From: an uncultured bacterium
Lineage (GTDB): Bacteria; Pseudomonadota; Alphaproteobacteria; Rhodospirillales; Rhodospirillaceae
Assembly (NCBI GenBank): GCA_903888485.1
Contig: CAISTS010000040.1
Location: 1 to 64,000 of the forward strand
Reading direction: 5' to 3'
Length of the DNA: 64,000 nucleotides
The notes beneath the pieces are model-generated. The model made no database searches and was not told where the DNA came from. It saw only the letters and a list, made by a program, of their open reading frames with translations. This document shows positions 50,790-60,516 of the stretch, one piece after another; the stretch's first letter is position 1, and each line of letters starts with the position of its first letter. Both the position numbers and the translations under genes were made by a program.

Positions 50790-53069
50790 ATGACTAGTTG
50801 TTTTGTTCGGTCACTACTTGCTACCACCTGCTTCGTTGCTGTCACCGGCATCGCCGCGAGCAGCTTCGCCGCTGATACGTCGGGCATCCCGACCGCGGCG
50901 GACGGCATTGGTGGCGTTGTCACCAGCAGCAAAGGCCCGGAAGCCGGCGTGTGGGTCGTCGCTGAAACCAACGATCTGCCGACCCGCATGATCAAGATCG
51001 TCGTCACGGACGATCAAGGCCGCTTCTTCCTGCCGGAACTGCCGAAGGCGAAGTACAAGCTGTTCGTGCGCGGCTACGGCCTCGTCGACAGCGCGCGCGT
51101 CGATGGCGAACTCGGCAAGAACATCAATCTTACCGCTGTGGTCGCGCCCGATGCGAAGGCCGCCGCGCAGTACTATCCGCCGAACTACTGGCTTTCGCTG
51201 ATTAAACCGCCGGCCGAGAACGAATTCCCCGGTACCGGTCCGAAGGGCAACGGCATCGCGCCCGCGATGCTCACCCAGCAGCTCTGGTCGCAGCAGATGG
51301 GCGACATCTGCCAGATGTGCCACCAGGTCGGCGACGCCGCGACGCGTAACCTTCATGGCAACAACACCATCGAAGGCTGGGCCGAGCGCGTGACCATGGC
51401 GCGTGGCCCGGGCGACCAGGCCATCGGCGACCACGGCCCCGACTACGCCAACATCATGAACAACGGCATGACGGCTTTCGGCCGTCAGCGCGGTTTGGCC
51501 ATGTGGGCCGACTGGACGCAGCGCATCGAAAAGGGTGAGCTGCCGAAGGAAACCCCGCCGCGTCCGCAAGGCATCGAGCGCAACCTCGTGCTGACCTCGT
51601 ACGACTGGGCCAACGGACGCTATACCCACGACATCTCGGGTACCGACCGTCATGACCCGACCGTCAACGCCAACGGTCCGATTTACGGCGTGACCGCGAT
51701 GTGGGGCTTCGTCGAAGCCCTCGACGTGAAGAAGGCCCAGCCCTTCGAGTTCGCCTACGAAGTTACGCCGAACAAGAGCGTGAAGGTCCTGCCGCCCGAT
51801 CAGCTGCCCGACGCCTTCCCGCACAACCCGATGGTCGACAAGCATGCGCGCCTGTGGGCCACCGACCTCGGCCGCTACGGCGCGCCGAAGCCGGGCAAGG
51901 AAGGCCCGCCCGATAAGCTGCCGTACTGCACGGACGCCTCGAACAAGTTCGCCAAGTACTTCCCGCAGCCCGGCAAAGCCCGCAACACCGCCATTCTCTG
52001 GGATCCCAAGACCCAGAAGATCGACGGCGTGCCGATGTGCAACGGCATCCATCACCTGCAGTTCAACGTCAACCGCAAGGACCTCTACCTTTCGGGCGGC
52101 GACAACAAGGTGTTCAGCTGGATCGACATCGACGAGTGGGACAAGTCGCACGACCCGCAGAAGGCCGTGAGCTGGTGCCCGATGGTGCTCGACACCAACA
52201 CCAAGGAACCCGGTAAGCGTCCGGGCCCGAACGACATCACCATCGCGCCGGACTACACGGCGTGGAACGAACCGCCGGTGCTGCGTCCGCAGGCCGCTGG
52301 CGCTGAAGGCGATAACTCCGTCGCTGAAAAGCAGAAGGTCGATCCGGCGAAGGACACCCGTGTTCAGGGCTTCCTCTACGGTATCGACGCCGACATCTCC
52401 GACGGCGCCATGTGGGCCGCGAAGACCGGCCCGTTCCCGAGCCAGCTCGTGCGCTTCCATCCCGGCGCCAACCCGCCGGAAACCTGCCACACGGAAATGT
52501 ACTCGCCGCCGCTGCTTCCGGACGGCAAGAACTACCTCACCTACAACAACCGCGGGGTCTCCGCGGACTCGAAGGGTGTTGCCTATGGCTTCACCGGCAA
52601 CGGTCAGACCAGCCGCTTCGATCGCAAGCTCTGCAAGAACGTCGCCGGTCTCGCCGCCGCCGACGGTCAGCAGTGCCCCGAAGGTTGGTCGGTCTATGAC
52701 GCGCCCGGCCCGAAGATCCAGGGCATGAAGTGGGGCACGGCCGACTTCCATTACCTCGGCTGGGTCGACTTGCACGACACCATCGGCCTCGGCAAGGATA
52801 CCGTCATCACGGCTGGTTCGAACTCTGACTCGCTCCTGGCCTTCAACGACACCACGAAGAAGTGGACCATCCTGCGCGTGCCGTATCCGATGGGCTTTCG
52901 TACCCGCGGCGCCGACGGCCGTATCGATGATCCGAAGGCTGGCTGGAAAGGCAAGGGCGGTTGGGGCACGTACTCCAACGCTCCGGTCTGGCATCAGGAA
53001 GGCGGCGAAGACGGCTCGGGTCCGCTCATCGTTAAGTTCCAGATCCGTCCGAACCCGCTCGCGAACTAA
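50790..53069 (+). CDS. Haem-motif propeller-like secreted protein, paralog F
   Basis: Protein of 759 residues; AGGAGGAGAG precedes the ATG. Signal peptide about 1-28 (ending SFA-AD). Haem motif CQMCH at 174-178 followed by QVGDAATRNLHGNNT, which has a two-residue insertion relative to G. It pairs most closely with paralog G by shared blocks (TPPRPQGIERNLVLTSYDWANGRYTHDISGTDRHDPTVNANGPI region, MVDKHARLWATDLGRYGAPKPG, KWGTADFHYLGW). The linker before DPAKDTR (AAGAEGDNSVAEKQ) differs from all others. No partner gene is co-oriented upstream; a terminator follows. Confidence 0.8.
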   Translation: MTSCFVRSLLATTCFVAVTGIAASSFAADTSGIPTAADGIGGVVTSSKGPEAGVWVVAETNDLPTRMIKIVVTDDQGRFFLPELPKAKYKLFVRGYGLVDSARVDGELGKNINLTAVVAPDAKAAAQYYPPNYWLSLIKPPAENEFPGTGPKGNGIAPAMLTQQLWSQQMGDICQMCHQVGDAATRNLHGNNTIEGWAERVTMARGPGDQAIGDHGPDYANIMNNGMTAFGRQRGLAMWADWTQRIEKGELPKETPPRPQGIERNLVLTSYDWANGRYTHDISGTDRHDPTVNANGPIYGVTAMWGFVEALDVKKAQPFEFAYEVTPNKSVKVLPPDQLPDAFPHNPMVDKHARLWATDLGRYGAPKPGKEGPPDKLPYCTDASNKFAKYFPQPGKARNTAILWDPKTQKIDGVPMCNGIHHLQFNVNRKDLYLSGGDNKVFSWIDIDEWDKSHDPQKAVSWCPMVLDTNTKEPGKRPGPNDITIAPDYTAWNEPPVLRPQAAGAEGDNSVAEKQKVDPAKDTRVQGFLYGIDADISDGAMWAAKTGPFPSQLVRFHPGANPPETCHTEMYSPPLLPDGKNYLTYNNRGVSADSKGVAYGFTGNGQTSRFDRKLCKNVAGLAAADGQQCPEGWSVYDAPGPKIQGMKWGTADFHYLGWVDLHDTIGLGKDTVITAGSNSDSLLAFNDTTKKWTILRVPYPMGFRTRGADGRIDDPKAGWKGKGGWGTYSNAPVWHQEGGEDGSGPLIVKFQIRPNPLAN

Positions 53070-53099
53070 ACGCGGGAGCGTACAGCTCTAAAGAGAAGG

Positions 53100-53134
53100 G
53101 GCGCTGCGTCATCCGACGCGGCGCCTTTTCTTTT
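53100..53134 (+). terminator. Rho-independent terminator
   Basis: Stem of GGCGC-T-GCGTC with GACGC-G-GCGCC (one T-G wobble, loop ATCC), followed by TTTTCTTTTG. It ends paralog F. Confidence 0.8.
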
Positions 53135-53182
53135 GTGGCGGCTGTGTCTCCTATACTCTCAAGGGATTCGGGGGAGGGATAT

Positions 53183-53839
53183 ATGGATCACCGCGTCACG
53201 CTCTATTGGTCGTTTCGTAGCCCGTACTCCTATGTCATCACGCCGCGCATCGTCGACTTGGGGGCGCGTTATCGGGTCGAAATAGATCTGCGCATTGTCC
53301 ATCCCGCCGCTATCCGCAATCCGACCTACTTCGCGCGCATGGATCCTTTGGCGCGTCCTTACTTCATGAAGGACAGCGCCCGCGCCGCCGCTTTCCAGGG
53401 CATGCCCTTCCACCGTCCCGTGCCCGATCCGATCGCACAAGATCCGGTGACGTTGGCCATCGCCGCGGAGCAGCCGCTGGCGCGGCGCCTCAGTCACCTC
53501 GGTATCGTTGCCGTCGAACGCGGTCGCGGGCTGCCCTTCGCATCGGAAGTCGCGCGCTTACTCTGGGACGGAAAGACATCCGGTTGGGACCAGGGCACGC
53601 ATCTTGCCGATGCGGCGGCGCGGGCGGGCTTGCGTTTGGCCGAACTCGAAGCCGACATCGCTGCGGATCCCGCGCGGACCGAAGAGCGCCTTGCTTACAA
53701 CGACCGCACGTTGCGCGCGGCCGGACACTGGGGCGTACCGACCATGGTGTTTGAGGACGAAGTGTTCTTTGGCCAGGACCGTTTCGACGTGCTGGTCTGG
53801 CGCATGAAACAGCGCGGCCTCGCGCTGCGCACGTCGTGA
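53183..53839 (+). CDS. DsbA-fold 2-hydroxychromene-2-carboxylate isomerase-like protein
   Basis: Protein of 218 residues of the DsbA-like HCCA isomerase/kappa-GST group. It opens VTLYWSFRSPYSYVITPRI, where the catalytic serine replaces the CxxC of true DsbA, and closes HWGVPTMVFEDEVFFGQDRFDVLVWRM, both family signatures. Members isomerise aromatic ring-cleavage intermediates with glutathione, or act as glutathione transferases. ATG 53183 follows GGGGGAGGGA. Its stop overlaps the GTG of the oxidoreductase gene by 4 bases, so the two are coupled, and the flavin monooxygenase follows: a probable three-gene catabolic operon. Confidence 0.85.
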   Translation: MDHRVTLYWSFRSPYSYVITPRIVDLGARYRVEIDLRIVHPAAIRNPTYFARMDPLARPYFMKDSARAAAFQGMPFHRPVPDPIAQDPVTLAIAAEQPLARRLSHLGIVAVERGRGLPFASEVARLLWDGKTSGWDQGTHLADAAARAGLRLAELEADIAADPARTEERLAYNDRTLRAAGHWGVPTMVFEDEVFFGQDRFDVLVWRMKQRGLALRTS

Positions 53840-54810
53840 CGCACGCCATCATTTTGCGCGAACCGGGCGGCCCGGAACGATTGCTTTGGGAAAAAGTCGA
53901 TGTGCCTGCGCCGGGGCCTGGTCAGTTGCGCGTGCGCCATACCGCCATTGGCGTCAACTTCCACGACACCTACGTGCGCTCGGGTTTGTACAAGACCTTG
54001 CCATTGCCGGGTACGCCCGGCCTGGAAGCGGCTGCGGTTGTCGAGGACGTCGGTCCAGGCGTCACCGGATTTTCCATCGGCGACCGCATCACCTACATCG
54101 ACAAGAGTTACGGTGCGTACAGTCAGGCGCGCGTGCTGCCTGCGGCCCTCGCGCTGCGCATTCCCCCATCCTTCGGTGACGAAGCCGCCGCCGCGCTGAC
54201 GCTGAAAGCCATGACGGTCTGTATGTTAGTGCGCTACGTACACAACATTTGCGCTGGCAAGACAGTTGTCGTGCACGCCGCCGCAGGCGGCGTTGGCCAA
54301 CCGCTCGTGAGATGGGCTAAACATCTTGGGGCGACGGTGATTGCCACCGTCGGTAGCGCGGAGAAGGCCGAGATCGCGCGCAGTTGTGGGGCCGATCACG
54401 TCATTCTGTATCGGCAGGAGAAGTTTCCCGCCCGCGTGCGCGAGATCACGGCGGGCCGGGGCGCCGATGTAGTCTACGATGCTGTCGGAAAAGACACTTT
54501 CATGGGATCGCTCGAATGCCTCGCGCCCTTGGGCCATCTGGTGAACTACGGCCAGGCGTCGGGTCCGGTGGATCCGATCAACGTGCAGATATTTGCCGCC
54601 AAATCGAACACCTTCACGCGCCCCATGCTCTTTCACTACATCCAAAGCCGCGCCGCCCTCCAAGAGACCATGGCGGCGGTGCTGGACGTGGTGGGCGCCG
54701 GTGTGATCAAACCCGAGATCGGATTGCGAGTGGACCTGAAAGATGCCGGTGCCGCGCACCGTGCCCTCGAAGCGCGTGCGACCACCGGTTCAATCGTACT
54801 CATTCCTTGA
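53836..54810 (+). CDS. Quinone oxidoreductase (zinc-free MDR family)
   Basis: Protein of 324 residues, initiated at GTG 53836 within the stop of the previous gene. It belongs to the zinc-independent medium-chain dehydrogenase/reductase family (QOR type): an N-terminal GroES-like domain (GVNFHDTYVRSGLY, PGLEAAAVVEDVG) and a Rossmann domain with VVVHAAAGGVGQPLVRWAKHLGATVIATVG (about 147-175) for NADPH. It reduces quinones or alpha,beta-unsaturated carbonyls. No structural zinc cysteines are present. The next gene starts 16 bases downstream. Confidence 0.9.
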   Translation: MTHAIILREPGGPERLLWEKVDVPAPGPGQLRVRHTAIGVNFHDTYVRSGLYKTLPLPGTPGLEAAAVVEDVGPGVTGFSIGDRITYIDKSYGAYSQARVLPAALALRIPPSFGDEAAAALTLKAMTVCMLVRYVHNICAGKTVVVHAAAGGVGQPLVRWAKHLGATVIATVGSAEKAEIARSCGADHVILYRQEKFPARVREITAGRGADVVYDAVGKDTFMGSLECLAPLGHLVNYGQASGPVDPINVQIFAAKSNTFTRPMLFHYIQSRAALQETMAAVLDVVGAGVIKPEIGLRVDLKDAGAAHRALEARATTGSIVLIP

Positions 54811-54826
54811 TGCGGAGTGCCTAGAT

Positions 54827-56167
54827 ATGCCCTCACGGCAGATGACACTGATCGCCTTTCTTCAGGCGCAGAACTGTTCCAACTTCCCGGCCTCCTGGCG
54901 CCATCCGGCGGCGGCCAGCGACTTCCTGACGGCTGAGTATTATCAGCGCATCGGGCGCATTCTCGAGGACGCGAAGTTCCATCTCGCCTTTTTCGACGAT
55001 CGCTTGGCGATCCCGGACGTCTACGCCGATGATTTCAAGATCACCGTCAAGGAAGGCGTCCGCGCCGTGAAGCTGGATCCGGTGCTGTGCGCGCACGCCA
55101 TTGCATTCGCCACCCAGAACCTCGGCATCGGCGTCACGTATTCCACGACGTATTACGAACCGATTCATGTCGCGCGCGTTTTTGCCTCCCTCGATCAACT
55201 CACCGGCGGGCGTTCGGCCTGGAACGTGGTGACGTCGCTGAACAACTCCGAGGCCGCCAACTTTGGCGTCGATGAAGTGCTGGAACATGACCTGCGCTAC
55301 GACCGCGCCGAGGAGTTCATGGAGATCGTGCGCGGACACTGGCGCAGTTGGGACGACGACGCCCTCGTGGTCGACAAACAAAGCGGTCTCTTTGCCGATC
55401 CGAACAAGGTGCGCCGCCTCGAGCATCAGGGAAAGTGGTTCAAGTCGCGCGGGCCCTTCACGGTTCCGCGCTCGCCGCAGGGCGAACCGGTTCTCATCCA
55501 GGCCGGCCAGAGTGGGCGCGGGCGCGCCTTCGCCGCCAAATGGGGTGACCTGGTTTTCGTCATCTATCCCAACCTCAAGGTCGGGCAAAAGTCCTACGCC
55601 GAGTTCAAGGATCACTTGGAAAAGACCGGACGTGGGCGCGATTCCGTCAAGCTTGCCCCGGCCATCTACGCGGTCGTCGGCGAGACCCAGATGGAAGCCG
55701 AAGACAAACGCGCCGCCATCGACAAGCTGGTCAAGCCGATCGATGGTCTGGTGCTGCTGTCGGAGGTGCTTAATTTCGACTTCGCCAAGAAGGGCTACGA
55801 CGAGCCTTTCACGACCGAAGAAATGGATGGCATCTCGGGGATCCAGGCTTTCCGCGACCGGGTCGTGATGCTCAGCGGGCGCAAGAATCCGACACCGCGC
55901 GACTTCGTCGAGTTCACGCGCCGGGGAACGCTCGATGAATTTGCGGTATTCACCGGCACGCCCAAGAAGATCGCCGACGAGATGGAAGAGTGGTTCAACA
56001 CCGCCTGCGACGGCTTCGTGCTAGCGGCCACCCACGTACCGTCGGCCTACGAGGATTTCAGCCGCCTGGTGATTCCCGAGCTGCAGCGCCGCGGGCTTTT
56101 CCGGACCGAATTCGCCGGCAAGACCCTGCGTGAGAACCTGGGTCTGGCCCGGCCACGGGTCGGTTAA
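54827..56167 (+). CDS. FMN-dependent monooxygenase, NtaA/SnaA/DszA family
   Basis: Protein of 446 residues of the bacterial-luciferase-like flavin monooxygenases. Typical stretches: SNFPASWRHP, YYQRIGRILEDAKFHLAFFDDRL, TGGRSAWNVVTSLNNSEAANFG (about 117-138), LRYDRAEEFMEIVRGHW, and GQSGRGRAFAAKWGDLVFV (flavin phosphate site, about 229-247). These two-component enzymes oxygenate small molecules using reduced flavin supplied by a separate reductase; nitrilotriacetate, dibenzothiophene sulfone and pristinamycin precursors are known substrates of relatives. No flavin reductase is next to it. ATG 54827 is preferred to an upstream frame that overlaps the oxidoreductase gene. Confidence 0.9.
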   Translation: MPSRQMTLIAFLQAQNCSNFPASWRHPAAASDFLTAEYYQRIGRILEDAKFHLAFFDDRLAIPDVYADDFKITVKEGVRAVKLDPVLCAHAIAFATQNLGIGVTYSTTYYEPIHVARVFASLDQLTGGRSAWNVVTSLNNSEAANFGVDEVLEHDLRYDRAEEFMEIVRGHWRSWDDDALVVDKQSGLFADPNKVRRLEHQGKWFKSRGPFTVPRSPQGEPVLIQAGQSGRGRAFAAKWGDLVFVIYPNLKVGQKSYAEFKDHLEKTGRGRDSVKLAPAIYAVVGETQMEAEDKRAAIDKLVKPIDGLVLLSEVLNFDFAKKGYDEPFTTEEMDGISGIQAFRDRVVMLSGRKNPTPRDFVEFTRRGTLDEFAVFTGTPKKIADEMEEWFNTACDGFVLAATHVPSAYEDFSRLVIPELQRRGLFRTEFAGKTLRENLGLARPRVG

Positions 56168-56378
56168 GGGCTAAAGTTGAATTTAATCGCTGGGTTAAGA
56201 GGCCACTCAGGCGGTTTACGGAATGTCCGGACAAGCGTAAGCTTTGTCCCGGGGGAGACGTGCCGGCGCGCCGGCATCGGGAGCGGGAGATGATCCTGTA
56301 AACGTACATATTTCACGTCTGTGGCCGCGACCGCCGCGGGACGGAATGTGGTTTGGATTTTAGAAAAGGAGCAGGCAG

Positions 56379-57698
56379 ATGAATTCTCAGTCGCGTCGCA
56401 ATGTGTTGCGGGGCCTGATGGGCGGCACCGCCGTGACCTTGGCGCTGCCGCTGCTCGATTGTGTCCTTAATTCCAACGGCGATGCCTTCGCCGACGGCCA
56501 GGCGCTACCGGTCGGTTTCGTGACCTGGTTCCAGGGCCTCGGTTTCGCGCCCGGCTTTTGGGAGCCCAAGACCCTCGGCGCCGGCTTTGAATTCGGCCCG
56601 CACCTGCGCGCCATGAAGCCCATGCGCGACCACGTCAATCTTTATAGCGGCATGAAGGTCTACCTCGACGGCCATGCGGCCGGCGCGCATACCATCGGCC
56701 CCACCTGCATCACCCAGGGCGGTATCGCCGATCCGTCGTTGCCCTCTGTCGATCAAATTGTCGCCGACGTCATCGGCACGCGCACGCGCTTCCGTTCGAT
56801 CGAAGTCTCCTGCGAAGGCACGCAAGACGGCTTCAGTCGGCGCAGCGCCACGGCCATCAACCCGTCCGAGCCTTCACCGTTAGCCTTATATGGCCGCATC
56901 TTCGGGCCGGAGTTCCGCGATCCCAACGCCGCCGACTTTACGCCCGATCCCGCACTGCTTGCGCGCAAGAGTGTGCTGTCCATGGTTAAGGAACAGCGCC
57001 AGGATTTCGCGCGTCAGATGGGCGCGGCCGACAAGGCGCGGCTCGATGAATACTTCACGTCGCTGCGCGCGCTTGAGAACCGGTTGGTGCTCGAGACGCA
57101 GAAACCGGCGCCGATGCCGTCCTGCAGCGTGCCTAAGACCGCCGAGCAGGCGAACCCGGGCCTGGTCATCGACGACGCGCTGGTCAATCACAAGCTATTC
57201 GCCGAACTGCTGGCTCACGCCATTGCCTGCGGCCAGACGCAGGTCGCGTCGGTCAACTTCGGCGGATCGGGCTCGAACCTGCGCCGGCCCGGCAGCCAAC
57301 AGACCTTCCATATGTACACCCACGAGGAGCAGATCGATCCCGTCGTCGGTTACCAGGTCAATGTGGAGTGGTTCAGCAACAAGGTGGCGGAATCGCTGTG
57401 CCAGTTCTGCCAGACCTTCCAGGGCATCAGGGAAGGCGCGGGCACGCTGCTCGACCGCACGCTCATTATGTATGCGACCGACGGGGGCTATGCCCGTACG
57501 CACTCCACCGAGAACATCCCGCTGATGACCATCGGCAAGGCGGGTGGGCGGGTGAAGACTGGCATGCACCTCTCGGCCAAGGGCGACACGGTCTCGCGTT
57601 TTGGCCTGACCATCATGCAATCTCTCGGCGTGCCTATCGGCGCCTGGGGCGCGGAGTCGAACCGAACGTCGAAAACATTCACTGAAGTGCTTGCGTAG
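56379..57698 (+). CDS. DUF1552 family protein, exported (second copy)
   Basis: Protein of 439 residues, clearly paralogous to the one at 918: a Tat-like start (SRRNVLRGLMGGTAVTLALPLLDCVLNSNGDAFA), FVTWFQGLGFAPGFW, and shared FGPEFRDPNAADFTPDPALLARKS and AHAIACGQTQVA blocks. AAAAGGAGC precedes the ATG. Unlike the first copy it lacks a DUF1588/DUF1585 partner gene and is followed by a strong terminator, so it is monocistronic. Activity unknown; these proteins are exported and contain a conserved TRxRSIEVS segment. Confidence 0.85.
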   Translation: MNSQSRRNVLRGLMGGTAVTLALPLLDCVLNSNGDAFADGQALPVGFVTWFQGLGFAPGFWEPKTLGAGFEFGPHLRAMKPMRDHVNLYSGMKVYLDGHAAGAHTIGPTCITQGGIADPSLPSVDQIVADVIGTRTRFRSIEVSCEGTQDGFSRRSATAINPSEPSPLALYGRIFGPEFRDPNAADFTPDPALLARKSVLSMVKEQRQDFARQMGAADKARLDEYFTSLRALENRLVLETQKPAPMPSCSVPKTAEQANPGLVIDDALVNHKLFAELLAHAIACGQTQVASVNFGGSGSNLRRPGSQQTFHMYTHEEQIDPVVGYQVNVEWFSNKVAESLCQFCQTFQGIREGAGTLLDRTLIMYATDGGYARTHSTENIPLMTIGKAGGRVKTGMHLSAKGDTVSRFGLTIMQSLGVPIGAWGAESNRTSKTFTEVLA

Positions 57699-57812
57699 CT
57701 ACCTTGAAAAGGGGGGCGTGAGAGGTATGTGAGGAATTCGGCCGGGAAGGGGACTTTCCGCGCCAAGGCAGAACGGGCCTGCCGCATTCCCTCCTAATCC
57801 CGCAGCAGGTCC

Positions 57813-57855
57813 AAGGACCGGCCACCCTCTCCCCGGTGGCCGGTCCTTCCTTTTT
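57813..57855 (+). terminator. Rho-independent terminator
   Basis: Perfect 14-base-pair stem (57813-57826 with 57835-57848), 8-base loop, followed by CCTTTTTGGG. The rest of the 57699-58035 interval carries no visible gene and should contain the promoter of paralog G. Confidence 0.9.
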
Positions 57856-58035
57856 GGGCCATTTTCAGTGCAACCCTTTGTAATTCCTCGGTAACAGGTC
57901 CAGCATGCGGCCCTTAAATTTGATGTGAAACTGATGCCAACAATAGCCAAGGATGGGGCGAAGGCAGTATCCTGCGGTCCGGTTTCGCACCGAACCTGCG
58001 GATTTCCCCGGTTTCCATTGTGGAGGATTGGCGTG

Positions 58036-60309
58036 ATGAATAAGCAATTCGTTCGTGTCCTGCTGGCGTCGACATGTTTGGCCGCCGCTGCAAGCAGCGC
58101 TAGCTTCGCCGCAGGCGCGCCTGCCGGCATTCCGAACGCGGCCGACGGTATCGGCGGCGTCGTCACCAGCAGCAAAGGCCCCGAGGCCGGCGTATGGGTG
58201 ATCGCCGAGACGCGCGATCTGCCGACGCGCTTCATCAAGATCGTCGTCACCGACGACCAGGGCCGCTTCTTCCTGCCTGAGCTGCCGAAAGCGAACTACG
58301 AGTTGTTCGTGCGCGGCTACGGCCTCGTCGATTCTGCCCGCGTCGCCGGCACGCCGGGCAAGAACCAGAACCTTACTGCCGTGATCGCGCCTGACGCCAA
58401 GACCGCTGCGGAGATCTATCCCGCCAACTACTGGTACTCACTGATCCGCGTCCCGGCCGAAACCGAGTTCCCGGGCACAGGCCCCAAGGGCAACGGCATA
58501 GCGCCCCAGATGTTCAGCCAGCAGGTCTGGGTGCAACAGATGGGCGATCGCTGCCAGATGTGCCACCAGATCGGCACGAAGATCACACGTACCCTGGCCG
58601 ATAACACCGTCGAAGGCTGGGCCGAGCGCGTGCAGCAGGCGCGTGGCATGGGCGACCAGGCCATCGGCGACCACGGCCCCGACTACGCCAACGTCATGAA
58701 CAACTCGATGACCGGCTTCGGCCGTCAGCGCGGTTTGGCGATGTGGACCGACTGGACGCAGCGTATCGCCAAGGGCGAACTGCCGAAGGAAACTCCCCCG
58801 CGTCCGCAGGGCATCGAGCGCAACCTCGTCCTGACCTCGTGGGATTGGGCCAATGGCCGCTACACCCATGACATCTCGGGCACCGACCGTCACGACCCGA
58901 CCGTCAACGCCAACGGCCCGATCTGGGGCGTGACCGCCATGTGGGGTTTCATGGAAGGCCTCAATCCCGGCAAGTCCGAGCAATTCGAGTTCGGCTACAA
59001 GGTGAACTACAACAAGAGCGTCGAGGTTCTCCCGCCGGATCAATTGCCCGACGCGTTCCCGCACAACCCGATGGTCGACAAGCACGCCCGTCTGTGGGCC
59101 ACGGACCTCGGCCGCTACGGCGCGCCGAAGCCGGGCACCGCGCCGTATCCGGCGAAGCTGCCGTACTGTACGGACGCGGGCAACAAGTTCGCCAAGTACT
59201 ATCCGCAACCCGGCCAGACCAAGAACACGGCCGTGCTCTACGATCCCAAGACGCAGAAGATAGAAGGCGTGCCGATGTGCAACGGCATCCACCACCTGAT
59301 GTTCAACGTCAACCGCAAGGACCTCTACTTCTCTGGCGGCGACAACAAGGTGTTCAGCTGGGTCGACATCGACGTGTGGGATAAGACCAAAGACCCCGCG
59401 AAGTCGGTCAGCTGGTGCCCGATGGTGCTCGACAGCAACTCGACCGATCCGGCCAAGCGTCCGAGCCTTACCGACGTGACGATCACCGCCGACCACACCC
59501 AATGGAATGAGCCGGCGGCCAGCCGCAGTCTCGCCCAGGGTGAAGAAGGCGGCGGCGAAGCCGCAGTGAAGGTGGCGATCGATCCGAAGAAGGACACCCG
59601 CGTCGAGGGCTTCCTCTACGGTATCGATGCCGACATCTCCGACGGTGCCATGTGGGCCGCGAAGACCGGTCCTTTCCCGGGCCAGCTCGTGCGCTTCCAC
59701 CCCGGCGCCAACCCGCCGGAAACCTGCCGCACGGAAATGTACGAGCCGCCGCTGCTCGCGGATGGCAAGAACTACCAGAGCTTCAACGCCCGCGGCGTGA
59801 CCGCGGACTCGAAGGGAGTGGCGTGGGGCTTCACCGGCAACGGACAGCTTAGCCGCTTCGAGCGCAAGCTCTGCAAGAACGTCGGCGGCGCCGCTGCAGC
59901 CAAGGGTCAGCAGTGCCCCGAAGGCTGGTCGGTGTATGACGCGCCCGGCCCGAAGATCGAAGGCACCAAGTGGGGCACGGCCGACTTCCACTATCTCGGC
60001 TGGTCGGATCTCCACGACACCATCGGCCTCGGCAAGGACATGATCATCACCGCCGGTTCGAACTCCGACTCGCTGCTGGCGTTCGATGACAAGGCCAAGA
60101 AGTACACCATCCTGCGCGTGCCTTATCCGCTCGGCTTCCGCACCCGCGGCGCCGACGGCCGTATTGATGATCCGAAAGCCGGCTGGAAAGGCAAGGGCGG
60201 TTGGGCGACCTACTCCAACGCCCCGGTCTGGCACCAGGAAGGCGGCGAGGACGGCTCTGGTCCGCTGCTGGTGAAGTTCCAGATGCGTCCGAGCCCGCTC
60301 GCGAACTAA
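58036..60309 (+). CDS. Haem-motif propeller-like secreted protein, paralog G
   Basis: Protein of 757 residues. ATG 58036 (next to an in-frame GTG) is 8 bases after TGGAGGA; a far-upstream in-frame start at 57925 would add a non-signal leader. Signal peptide about 1-27. Haem motif CQMCH at 173-177 followed by QIGTKITRTLADNT. In the otherwise constant ETCHTEMY block this copy reads ETCRTEMY, losing a histidine that most other copies keep, which is useful when judging whether that residue is a metal ligand. Followed by an exceptionally strong UUCG-loop terminator. Confidence 0.8.
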   Translation: MNKQFVRVLLASTCLAAAASSASFAAGAPAGIPNAADGIGGVVTSSKGPEAGVWVIAETRDLPTRFIKIVVTDDQGRFFLPELPKANYELFVRGYGLVDSARVAGTPGKNQNLTAVIAPDAKTAAEIYPANYWYSLIRVPAETEFPGTGPKGNGIAPQMFSQQVWVQQMGDRCQMCHQIGTKITRTLADNTVEGWAERVQQARGMGDQAIGDHGPDYANVMNNSMTGFGRQRGLAMWTDWTQRIAKGELPKETPPRPQGIERNLVLTSWDWANGRYTHDISGTDRHDPTVNANGPIWGVTAMWGFMEGLNPGKSEQFEFGYKVNYNKSVEVLPPDQLPDAFPHNPMVDKHARLWATDLGRYGAPKPGTAPYPAKLPYCTDAGNKFAKYYPQPGQTKNTAVLYDPKTQKIEGVPMCNGIHHLMFNVNRKDLYFSGGDNKVFSWVDIDVWDKTKDPAKSVSWCPMVLDSNSTDPAKRPSLTDVTITADHTQWNEPAASRSLAQGEEGGGEAAVKVAIDPKKDTRVEGFLYGIDADISDGAMWAAKTGPFPGQLVRFHPGANPPETCRTEMYEPPLLADGKNYQSFNARGVTADSKGVAWGFTGNGQLSRFERKLCKNVGGAAAAKGQQCPEGWSVYDAPGPKIEGTKWGTADFHYLGWSDLHDTIGLGKDMIITAGSNSDSLLAFDDKAKKYTILRVPYPLGFRTRGADGRIDDPKAGWKGKGGWATYSNAPVWHQEGGEDGSGPLLVKFQMRPSPLAN

Positions 60310-60331
60310 CATCTGAAACAAAGCTTGTTTC

Positions 60332-60370
60332 TTGCGGCGTGAGAGTTCGCTCTCACGCCGCAATTTTTTT
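60332..60370 (+). terminator. Rho-independent terminator with UUCG loop
   Basis: Perfect 14-base-pair stem (60332-60345 with 60350-60363), TTCG tetraloop and a run of seven T. Ends paralog G. Confidence 0.95.
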
Positions 60371-60516
60371 GCGCGCGGCGCGGCCTGTAACATCCGAACA
60401 AATGTAACAGGTGGTATGCAGTCACCTTCTGTTGCACGCCCGTCCTACGGTCCACAGCGTGGAGTGTGGTAAATTTTCCGCGCTGAATTTCTGGATCGAA
60501 AGAGGGAGATGGATCG

